Source: Opitutales bacterium
GTDB lineage: Bacteria > Verrucomicrobiota > Verrucomicrobiia > Opitutales > UBA9783
NCBI GenBank assembly: GCA_017479315.1
Contig: JAFVCI010000105.1
Span: 1-16,212 of the forward strand
Length of the DNA: 16,212 nt
Direction: 5' to 3'
Position 1 is the stretch's first letter. Each line of letters starts with the position of its first letter. Below are positions 1-6,709 of the stretch, piece by piece. The position numbers and the translations under genes were made by a program. The notes below the pieces were generated by a model. It was not told the origin of the DNA. It saw only the letters and a list, made by a program, of their open reading frames with translations, and did not search any database.

Positions 1-140
1 CTTGTTCTCGTCCTCAATCTTGTTCTCGTCCTCAATCTTGTTCTCGTCCTCAATCTTGTTCTCGTCCTCAATCTTGTTCTCGTCCTCAATCTTGTTCTCG
101 TCCTCAATCTTGTTCTCGTCCTCAATCTTGTTCTCGTCCT
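1..140. repeat. 18-bp perfect tandem repeat, about 7.8 copies, coding for IEDENK
   Basis: The unit cttgttctcgtcctcaat occurs seven times without a mismatch (1-126), and 14 further bases of an eighth copy match (127-140). The array continues off the left edge, so the true copy number is unknown. On the minus strand each unit encodes IEDENK in frame with the coiled-coil gene, so copy-number changes preserve the frame and alter only protein length. Nucleotide identity between copies, including third positions, points to recent amplification. Confidence 0.97.
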
Positions 141-945
141 GCTTAAATTGATCGTTCTCAACCTGCTCCTCTTTCTGCTCAATCTCGTTCTCCTTCTTCA
201 GATTTTCTTTTTTCTTATCTAAATCCTCTTTTTCTTTATCCAAAGCATCCTGCTCCTTCTTCGAATCTTCCAACTGACGTTTCTCTTCCTCCGTTAATTC
301 TTTTTTTCGCTCCAGTTCCCGTTGCCGTTGATCAAGTTCTTTCTGCTTTTCTTCCAATTCCTGCCGCTGTAAATCCAGCTTTCTCTGCTCTTCTGCCAAC
401 TCCTGTTGCTTCGCACCTTCGCCATCGACCTGCTCAAAGGAAAGTTGCTCTTTATCCGCATCGGAACTCGAAGAACCGAAAACGCCGGAACCACCGCCAT
501 CCAAAGAAGTATCCGTACTTTCTCCGTCCGATTCGAGACCTTCATCCTTCACCTCTTCCGGCTGTTTCTCTTCCGGCACTTTCTCCTGCTCTGGCTCTTC
601 CTTCTCTGCTTCGTTTTCCTTTTTCTCTTCGACCCCCTCACTCGTGTTCTTCAGAGCCTCCAACGCCCCATTTCCTCCAACGGTCGAAGCCCTCGAACCT
701 TCGGTGTTTGCTCTTTCTCCGACACCCTGTACCTTCATGAGAAGACGACCTGCTTCATCAGAGACCGCAACCTCCTGCAACGAACCATCGCCGCTCACAA
801 CCGCATCCGTTCCGGAATTTTGCCACACAAGATAGGCTGAACCTGCTGCCACTACGGCGACTGCTCCTGACATCACCACATGGGTTTTAGCAGCCCCAAT
901 TATCGACTGTAATACTTTGAATGCTTTTATAATAAGTCCACCCAT
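1..945 (-). CDS. Membrane-anchored coiled-coil protein with hexapeptide repeats (3' end outside window)
   Basis: The frame is open without a stop from an ATG at 945 to the window edge, giving 315 residues; the C-terminus is missing. Residues 1-20 are a short basic/hydrophobic lead, and about 22-42 form one transmembrane helix rich in Val, Ala and Gly. A low-complexity Glu/Lys/Ser/Gly stretch follows (about 45-175). From about 178 to 275 comes a strongly predicted coiled coil (for example QQELAEEQRKLDLQRQEL). The visible end is about eight tandem copies of the hexapeptide IEDENK, likely a charged rigid helix. This suggests a membrane-tethered protein with a long helical stalk, but the function is unknown. 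A good promoter lies just upstream (972-999); no Shine-Dalgarno is seen. Other reading frames over this stretch are open only because of the biased composition. The frame is certain, the function is not. Confidence 0.8.
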   Translation of the reverse strand, partial: MGGLIIKAFKVLQSIIGAAKTHVVMSGAVAVVAAGSAYLVWQNSGTDAVVSGDGSLQEVAVSDEAGRLLMKVQGVGERANTEGSRASTVGGNGALEALKNTSEGVEEKKENEAEKEEPEQEKVPEEKQPEEVKDEGLESDGESTDTSLDGGGSGVFGSSSSDADKEQLSFEQVDGEGAKQQELAEEQRKLDLQRQELEEKQKELDQRQRELERKKELTEEEKRQLEDSKKEQDALDKEKEDLDKKKENLKKENEIEQKEEQVENDQFKQDENKIEDENKIEDENKIEDENKIEDENKIEDENKIEDENKIEDENK

Positions 946-971
946 ATAACAAAATTACGATACAGTTTTAG

Positions 972-999
972 GTTATACGATTTTCAGGCGTTTTGTAAA
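972..999 (-). promoter_or_regulatory. Sigma-70-like promoter of the coiled-coil gene
   Basis: Read on the minus strand, a -35 box TTTACA (994-999, 5 of 6 consensus bases) is followed after 16 bases by a -10 box TATAAC (972-977, 5 of 6). Transcription would begin about 20 bases before the ATG at 945. Its orientation and distance fit the coiled-coil gene and separate that gene from the SUF cluster upstream. Confidence 0.55.
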
Positions 1000-1143
1000 T
1001 AAAAAATTTCAATCTCTTTAAAATCTTCCGTACCCAGCCGTTTTCAACCCGCATCGAATACGATCAAAAAAACGTCGAATGTTTAATTTATACCAGAACC
1101 GACGGGAACCATATCTAAACGCATATCTCTCGCTGAAGTTATC

Positions 1144-1179
1144 AAAAAAATAAGCCAAGAGCAAGGGCAAACGCCGCTC
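1144..1179 (-). terminator. Possible rho-independent terminator after sufT
   Basis: On the minus strand, a few bases past the sufT stop, GAGC and GGC pair with GCC and GCTC around a GTTT loop, with a 3-base CTT bulge on one arm. After about seven bases comes a run of seven T. The stem is imperfect, so this is a moderate call. It would end the sufC-to-sufT transcript before the next gene's own promoter. Confidence 0.4.
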
Positions 1180-1187
1180 ATGCCCCC

Positions 1188-1580
1188 CTATACCATCCCC
1201 AGCTGCATTTTGCCCGCTTCGGAAATTTTCTCCTGTGACCATGGCGGTTCCCAGACCAACGAAATATCCACCGAGGTAATGCTCTTTAAAAATCCCAATA
1301 CATCGTAGATATTCGAAAAAATGTGCGGTCCCATCGGACATGTCGGCGAGGTCAGCGTCATTTCGATGACGACCTTAAAGCCTTTTTCGGACGTTTCGGC
1401 GGGTTTTTTGAAAAAACGCTTACAAAAACCGAGCTTTTCCGTCTTTTTGATCGCTTCCTCCGTCAACGTGACATTATAAACCAAACCCAAGTCGACAATG
1501 TTCACGTGCATTTCGGGATCGTCTACAGTTTTCAAGAGTTCCCAAATGCGCGCCGAAAGCTGCTCTTTGTCGATCTCCAC
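1188..1580 (-). CDS. sufT: SufT-like DUF59/MIP18-family Fe-S assembly factor
   Basis: The 130-residue product matches the DUF59 (MIP18/PaaD-like) family, which helps mature iron-sulfur proteins. Visible marks are the N-terminal DDPEMHVNIVDLGLVYNV segment, the core MTLTSPTCPMGPHI with the conserved reactive Cys, and the C-terminal VWEPPWSQEKISEAGK block, where VWDPPW plus a Ser-Glu pair is the family signature. Family members are usually about 100 residues. The extra length is a roughly 22-residue Lys-rich insertion (about residues 43-67) between the first two strands. The gene starts 10 bases after sufD ends, so the two are almost certainly co-transcribed. It ends with TAG, which shows that TAG works as a stop in this genome. 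The family call is secure; the symbol rests on context. Confidence 0.9.
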   Translation of the reverse strand: MEIDKEQLSARIWELLKTVDDPEMHVNIVDLGLVYNVTLTEEAIKKTEKLGFCKRFFKKPAETSEKGFKVVIEMTLTSPTCPMGPHIFSNIYDVLGFLKSITSVDISLVWEPPWSQEKISEAGKMQLGMV

Positions 1581-1590
1581 CGTTCGATAT

Positions 1591-2421
1591 TCAGTCTTCC
1601 GCCGTCACCATCGCGGCATTCGTCGCAAGCGCTTCGTTCGAAAAGCCGTATAAGAAGCCTTCCAGGAAAAGGCATTTCGCGGTTTCGGGCTCCAATCCGC
1701 GCGCCTGCAGATAAAATAACACCTCCCGCGGCAACGGTTGCGTCGCAGTGCCGTGAGACGCACGAACGTTTTTATTCGCAATGTGCATCAGCGGACGCGC
1801 GCACACGCGACCGTTCGGCGTAAGAATATAATTTAAATTCTTTTGCAACAGCACGGCATCCGCGGCGGATTGCTCAACCGTTCCGTCGTAAGTCAGACGC
1901 AAAAAGCCTTTATCTTCAATCACCGAATGCACGCGACAATTTGAAGACGTTTGCGGTGCGTGATGAAAAATCAACATTTGCCAATCGCACTCGGCAGAGG
2001 CTTTCAAATGCAGACCATCCTTCCAGTCGACGGATGCCTTTGTGCCGTTGAGATGAACAACAAGCGTATTTTTTAAATTTTCTCTTACCGTTCCGACCGA
2101 GACATGACGCAGGTGCGCTTCTTTATCCAAGTCGAAGGTCGCTTTGTACGAACGGGGCTCGCTCAGATGCAACAAAGAGGAATTTTCTTCCAATGTATAG
2201 TGTACATCCGAACCTTGTTCGATGATCGCAACGCGCGTATTCTTCCCGAGACGAATATACAAAGGAACTTCGAACGCCTCAAACGCGAAGTACCGTTCGG
2301 AAATGTATCCGTCATTGAAACAAAAGCAATCGTTTCCTTCGCGCTTCTCCCACGTACCAAACGGCTGCGGTTGTCCGATCGGCAACATAACGGGAGGCGA
2401 TACGTCCATATTCCTTGTCAT
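1591..2421 (-). CDS. sufD: SufD, SufBCD scaffold subunit (short form)
   Basis: The 276-residue product belongs to the SufB/SufD beta-helix family, which with SufC forms the Fe-S cluster scaffold complex in the cytosol. The C-terminal half carries the hallmark segment around ASHGTATQPLPREVLFYLQ, including the conserved His of the SufB-SufD interface, then an ARGL motif and a helical C-terminus that contacts SufC. It is much shorter than the roughly 420-residue enteric SufD because most of the N-terminal helical domain is absent, as in many non-proteobacterial SufD proteins. Assignment as SufD rather than a second SufB follows from the upstream sufB and the divergent C-terminus. The start may be the ATG at 2421 or one four codons later. 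It sits 91 bases after sufB and 10 before sufT, and ends in TGA. Confidence 0.88.
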   Translation of the reverse strand: MTRNMDVSPPVMLPIGQPQPFGTWEKREGNDCFCFNDGYISERYFAFEAFEVPLYIRLGKNTRVAIIEQGSDVHYTLEENSSLLHLSEPRSYKATFDLDKEAHLRHVSVGTVRENLKNTLVVHLNGTKASVDWKDGLHLKASAECDWQMLIFHHAPQTSSNCRVHSVIEDKGFLRLTYDGTVEQSAADAVLLQKNLNYILTPNGRVCARPLMHIANKNVRASHGTATQPLPREVLFYLQARGLEPETAKCLFLEGFLYGFSNEALATNAAMVTAED

Positions 2422-2512
2422 TCTATGGATTTAAAAAGCGATCTGGCAACCCAACAACATACGACATGCTCGGCGATTTGTTGCCCGCTCTTTGTATGTG
2501 TACTACTGCCGT

Positions 2513-3868
2513 TCAACCGACCGCATTCTCGACATCCATATCGATGAGGCGTTTCAATTCCACGCCGTATTCCAACGGAAACGATTGCACCAAATCATTC
2601 ACAAAACCGTTGACGCTCAAACTCATCGCCGCCGCACGGCTCAAGCCGCGCTGTTGCAGGTAAAACAATTTTTCTTCGTCCACCGACGCAACGCTTGCTT
2701 CGTGTTTAATTGAATGTGCGTCGCCGCAAATATCGACCGTCGGCAAGGTTCCCGTCGGGCTGTGTTCGCCCAGGAGCAACGAATGACATTCGGTAACGTT
2801 TTTGCAGTTTTTTAATCCCTGCTTTACGAAAACTTTCCCGCGGTAACCCGCCCAACCGTCGTCGACGGAAACGGACTTCGAAACAATGTTCGAAGTCGTA
2901 TCGTCCGCCAGATGAAACACGCGCGCGCCCGTGTCCTGCCGTTGCCCGTGATGCGCCAACGCCAACGAGAGAACTTCGCAACGGGCTCCGCGGCCTTTCA
3001 ACAACACACCCGGGTATTTGAGCGTTAATTTCGACCCGACGTGACCGTCCATAAAACGCACATCGGCATTCTCTTCCGCCCAACCGCGGATGGTGACCGC
3101 GTTGATGACGTTGGTCGACCAATTTTGTACCGTTATAAATTGCAGTTTGGCATTTTTCTTAACGACAAACTCCACCACCGCCGCATGAAGGTTCTGCGTA
3201 TCGTACGACGGCGCGGTACAGCCTTCCATAAACGTCAACTCCGCGCCTTCGTCCACAATAATTAAAGTTCTTTCGAACTGCCCGGAACGTTCAGCGTTGA
3301 TGCGGAAATACGCCTGCAACGGCTACTGTACTTTTACGTTTTTCGGTACATAGACGAAACTGCCGCCGCTGAACACCGCACTGTTCAACGCCGCAAAACG
3401 ATTGTCGGTCGGGGGGACAATTTTCGAAAAATACGGTTTAAACAGCTCGCCGTACGTACAAAGACCTTCGCGCGAATCGGTGAAAATCACGCCTTTGTTC
3501 TCCAGATATTCCTGCATTTTGGCATACGCCGCCTCGCTGTCGAACTGCGCTTCGACACCCGCCAGAAACGCCCGCTCCTTCTCGGGTACGCCCAAACGCT
3601 CAAAGGTCGTCTTAATGTTCTCGGGAACGTCTTCCCAACGCCGCTGCGGTTTTTGCCCCTCCGCCACGTAGTAACGCATGCGATCGAAATCAACGTCATG
3701 CAATTCCGGCGGCACCCAATCGGGCAACGGCAGATCCTTGAAAATTTTCAGTGCATTGAGGCGAAATTGTAAGAGTTCCGGCGGTTCGCGCTTCGTCTCC
3801 GAAATAAAACGTACCGTCGCTTCGTTTAAACCGAAACCGTTATCGGAGGATGCCGCCGAAAGTCTCAT
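2513..3868 (-). pseudogene. sufB: sufB interrupted by an in-frame TAG
   Basis: Both halves are clear SufB in one frame. Residues 1-181 include GFGLNEATVRFIS, VPPTDNRFAALNSAVFSGG and FVYVPKNVKV. Codon 182 (3323-3325) is TAG. Reading resumes at once with PLQAYFRIN and FERTLIIVDEGAELTFMEGC and runs through VQNWS, the TECHSLLL segment (the Cys used in cluster assembly in enteric SufB), IKHEASVASV and the family-typical ending IDMDVENAVG. Apart from the stop, length (about 451 positions) and conservation are those of an intact SufB. The expected sequence at the stop is a single residue before PLQAYF, so one substitution explains it. Without suppression only a nonfunctional 181-residue fragment would be made. 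It lies downstream of three inserted small genes and upstream of sufD. A sequencing or assembly error or stop read-through are the alternatives. Confidence 0.88.
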
Positions 3869-3944
3869 ACGTCCCGATGGTGTCGTACGAAACCGTCGGC
3901 GTCAAAAGCTTTCCGTTTGATCGTATGTTATCCTTACGTTACCT

Positions 3945-4426
3945 CTATTTGTTGAACGGCTTTATGATGATTGGCTTCCATTCTTCACTTTTCAGACGGT
4001 AAAACACGGTACCGTTGAAATGTTCGCACGCCAACCGCAGATTTAAATTATTCTTGTTATAAATAAAAACCCGATCGCCCGCGCCACCGCCCCATAGGCT
4101 GACCGTGCGGTCGCTTTCGATTTTGAAAAAGAGCTCGTTGAGCGCAAACGTCGCAAATAAAGATGATGCACAGGGGACTTCCCGAACGGATCCAGACCGA
4201 GCGTGACCGACATCTCGGGTTTTGGAAGAAGGTACGGTTTTTGTTATCTTGGAAATTTACCGTGTACATGTCCCGTCTCGGAACTCTGCATCGCGAAAAA
4301 TTCAAAACCGCCGTCGATTTGAAGGAATGAAAGGCTGTAATCTTCCGCATGGCAACGGAAACACGCGAAACAGAGTAAAATTGTAAAGGCACCCGCGTTT
4401 TTCACAGCCTTTAAAAAATACCGCAT
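3945..4426 (-). pseudogene. Small secreted paralogue 3, frameshifted
   Basis: Starting at the ATG at 4426, the product has a signal peptide (MRYFLKAVKNAGAFTILLCF, ending near HAE) and then EDYSLSFLQIDGGFEFF. At about 4253-4258 the frame ends prematurely in GKFPR-stop. One extra A in the AAA run restores a frame reading GKISKITKTVPSS and on to REVPCASSLFATFALN, FFKIESDRTVSLWGG, GDRVFIYNK and IIIKPFNK, ending with TAG at 3945. The restored protein of about 160 residues aligns from end to end with the two genes upstream, for example EVPCASSLFATFALN against EVVSAGTIVTFEIN, and DRTVSLW against DRYVTLW. It is therefore a third, shorter copy with a 1-base deletion. No known domain is recognised. A homopolymer sequencing error is possible. 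Confidence 0.72.
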
Positions 4427-4449
4427 CGATGAAGTTATTCCGACAATCG

Positions 4450-5073
4450 TTATTTTTTTCTCAAAAAATAGCCCATATCATCCTTGCTGTAATCGTTGTT
4501 TTTCATCTGTTTCTTTTTTTCTTTCGGCGGTTTCAGCGCCGCCTCGTCAAACTTTATCAAATCCGCAGGTTTATTGCTGAACCACGGATGCTCATTGTAA
4601 GGATTGAGGATGGTAAAATCCGATTTACCTTCACGATTCATCACCTGCACTTCTCCATTCAGGTTGTCGAAATTCACATGAAACGAGGATTCGTTTTCTT
4701 TTCGCAACGGTGTTTGATCCCGCATTTCGACGAAAAACCGATCATTGTTTAGAACGCCTTCCGGTTTCGCTCTTTTGGTCCAAAGCGTAACATACCGATC
4801 GCCCGTTAATAAAAAAGCCTGTCCGTTAATCTCAAACGTCACGATGGTACCCGCCGAAACCACTTCGGTCACATCTCCCCAGGGAGAGACGGATGTTTCA
4901 TGTTCGTTACTCGAAGAAATCTTCCCCGTTATGCTCGTGAACTCACCGACAACCTGCACCTCAAAAGAGTACAAATCCTCCCGTTCGCGCGTCAAAGTGA
5001 TGTAAAATTGGTCGCCGTGCAAACCGACCGTCGCCATCCATCCGCCAAACACCAAAATCCAAAAACGTTTCAT
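4450..5073 (-). CDS. Small secreted protein, paralogue 2, unknown function
   Basis: This 207-residue protein starts MKRFWILVFGGWMATVGLHG, a typical signal peptide with cleavage near GLHG/DQ. The mature part opens DQFYITLTRERED, runs through a probable beta-rich region (GDVTEVVSAGTIVTFEIN, DRYVTLWTK, NDRFFVEM) and ends in a Lys-rich tail (KPPKEKKKQMKNN, ...YFLRKK). It shares order and motifs with its neighbours: signal, Asp-x-aromatic start, (T/R)EV...(S/T)F, DR-V(T/S)LW, DR(F/V) and a Pro-Tyr/Phe-Asn element near the end. It starts 29 bases after paralogue 1 and ends 23 bases before paralogue 3, so it is probably on the same message as the SUF genes. The cell location is likely the periplasm or exterior. 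I recognise no family. Confidence 0.8.
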   Translation of the reverse strand: MKRFWILVFGGWMATVGLHGDQFYITLTREREDLYSFEVQVVGEFTSITGKISSSNEHETSVSPWGDVTEVVSAGTIVTFEINGQAFLLTGDRYVTLWTKRAKPEGVLNNDRFFVEMRDQTPLRKENESSFHVNFDNLNGEVQVMNREGKSDFTILNPYNEHPWFSNKPADLIKFDEAALKPPKEKKKQMKNNDYSKDDMGYFLRKK

Positions 5074-5102
5074 AAGTTTCCAGGCATCCTTTCAAAAAAA
5101 TC

Positions 5103-5651
5103 CTAAAAGATATGGCACGAGCCGTGCTTCCCCTTATCTTTCTCCAAAAACACCTCCCCGCATGCATCTTCATATTGTTTCACAACCCATGCGTCGGGTC
5201 GGACAATCTCAAAACCGTTTTCTTCCGCTTTATCCCACGGGTTCTTTGAAGTGTACGGTACACAGACAATTTGTCGCTCTCTGTTATATGTCAAAACAAC
5301 GGGCGGGAAAGGTCTGTCGGAAACCGCGGAAACATAAAACCGATCGTCGGCATTCTCATTGTCAATCGTCACCGTTCCGTCGTCCTCGATGATAAAACTG
5401 CGCTCGGAGATATCGAAAGAAACATGATGCTCTAATTCTTCCGTCACTTCCGAATTTCCCGAAACGGTCTCCGTTACAAGATCACCGTCGACAAAACGCC
5501 CCGAGACATAGCTTTTGTCATCCATATTTTTGACGAAAAAATTAAAATCGTCCGTTTTCGGCAACCGACACAGGCTGATTTTGAAACGATCCGCATATGT
5601 CGGAAGCATTGCCCGTATCAAACAGATTAAAAACATTAACCCCAGCTTCAT
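5103..5651 (-). CDS. Small secreted protein, paralogue 1, unknown function
   Basis: The frame is open further upstream, but the ATG at 5651 is preferred because it begins a clean signal peptide, MKLGLMFLICLIRAMLPTYA, cleaved near TYA/DR, and the codons before it look non-coding. The 182-residue product continues DRFKISLCRLPKTDDFNFFV, then VTEELEHHVSFDISE, FIIEDDGTVTID, DDRFYVSAV and VPYTSKNPW. Each segment has a counterpart in the next two genes, so this is the first member of a diverged three-gene tandem family. Two Cys near the C-terminus (EDACGE, GSCHIF) could form a disulfide. It follows sufC by 136 bases on the same strand. No known domain is recognised; a beta-rich extracytoplasmic protein is my reading. 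Confidence 0.78.
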   Translation of the reverse strand: MKLGLMFLICLIRAMLPTYADRFKISLCRLPKTDDFNFFVKNMDDKSYVSGRFVDGDLVTETVSGNSEVTEELEHHVSFDISERSFIIEDDGTVTIDNENADDRFYVSAVSDRPFPPVVLTYNRERQIVCVPYTSKNPWDKAEENGFEIVRPDAWVVKQYEDACGEVFLEKDKGKHGSCHIF

Positions 5652-5787
5652 GTCGCCAAAAACACATCCCATCACAGCATTTTCTGTGCCAACCGGATAA
5701 AAATGCACACCCGCGCCGCGGAAAATGCACGAAAACCTGCCGATCGCCGCATCCGACCGTACGGGATATTGAATGCGACTGCGGATA

Positions 5788-6477
5788 TTATACCGTATGC
5801 AGGCGTCCGTTCTCCAACCGCCACATCGCCGTCGGTTCGCATCGATGCGCAAAATCTTCGTTGTGGGAAACAATAATGAAGCCCGTTGTCGGTCGCAATT
5901 CGCGAACGGTCTGCAATACCAATTCGCGCGCTTCCGCATCCAGACCGCTGTCGATTTCGTCCAACAGGGCAAATTGCGGGCGCAAAAATTTTAATTGCAA
6001 CAATTCGAAACGCTTTTTCTCGCCGCCGGAAAACCCGACGTTCACGGCGCGCGCGGTAAACGTTTTCGGCAATCCGACCGCTTCCAATAACGAATAGAGT
6101 TCTTTGTAAAAATCCGTCGCGCTCGCTTTGTGCAACGGATGCTTCGGAAAAAACTTCAACGTTGATCGCAGGAAATTCGCAACCGTCAGACCTTCAATCT
6201 CGCACGGCGATTGAAATGCCGCAAAAAGCCCGTGTTGTGCACGTTTCTCGGGTGCCCAATTCTGAATTTCCTTGTCATCAAGCCAAATCCTCCCACCCGA
6301 TAACGCATACTGCGGATTTCCGATTAACGCCTGCAACAGCGAACTCTTCCCGGCACCGTTAACTCCCGAGAGAACATGCACTTCCCCCGTCGCGAACAAA
6401 GAACTTACATGCTCAAAAATAATCTTCTCCCCGCGCCGCAAACTTAAATCTTCAAGTTTCAGCACCGAGACCGTCAT
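5788..6477 (-). CDS. sufC: SufC, Fe-S assembly ATPase
   Basis: SufC is the cytosolic ABC-type ATPase of the SufBCD complex. The 229-residue protein has every ABC motif: Walker A GVNGAGKS (38-45), Q-loop with Gln89 in AAFQSPCEIEGLTV, signature FSGGEKKR (149-156), Walker B FALLDEID (169-176) followed by the SufC-typical SGLD, and the switch His in IIVSHN (about 205). Length and the FSGGEKKR signature separate SufC from ordinary transporter ATPases. It is the first gene of the minus-strand cluster and ends in TAA. A perfect TTGACA lies at 6508-6513 but lacks a good -10 at the right distance, so the promoter is undecided. The gene looks intact although its partner SufB is interrupted. The next genes downstream are the three secreted paralogues, not sufB. 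Confidence 0.96.
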   Translation of the reverse strand: MTVSVLKLEDLSLRRGEKIIFEHVSSLFATGEVHVLSGVNGAGKSSLLQALIGNPQYALSGGRIWLDDKEIQNWAPEKRAQHGLFAAFQSPCEIEGLTVANFLRSTLKFFPKHPLHKASATDFYKELYSLLEAVGLPKTFTARAVNVGFSGGEKKRFELLQLKFLRPQFALLDEIDSGLDAEARELVLQTVRELRPTTGFIIVSHNEDFAHRCEPTAMWRLENGRLHTV

Positions 6478-6709
6478 TATCTCTACTCAAAAAAAACGCT
6501 CCGAACTTGTCAACGCACAAGGACTGTTCCCACGCACCTCCGTCGCCGTTACGTACCGTTGAAACGATACACAGGTCATCGCCGTACCTTCGCTCCGTCT
6601 GACGTTTTAAACGGACATTTTTGATGAAAAAAACGGCGAAAACTTTTCCTTTATTTGAAATTTTTTGAAAAAACTTGCAATTTGTTCTCAATTTTATCCG
6701 CATAAAAGT

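Noticed and set aside
1..140. CRISPR array
   Set aside because: The 18-bp units are directly adjacent without spacers and encode an in-frame peptide repeat.
4244..4392. Programmed -1 frameshift in paralogue 3
   Set aside because: Zero-frame codons are AAA TTT, not an X XXY YYZ slippery site, and the resulting join is repaired by one added A.
6650..6709. Promoter for the large secreted gene
   Set aside because: TTGAAA and TTGCAA elements are present, but no -10 box scores above 3 of 6 at 16-18 bases spacing in this AT-rich stretch.
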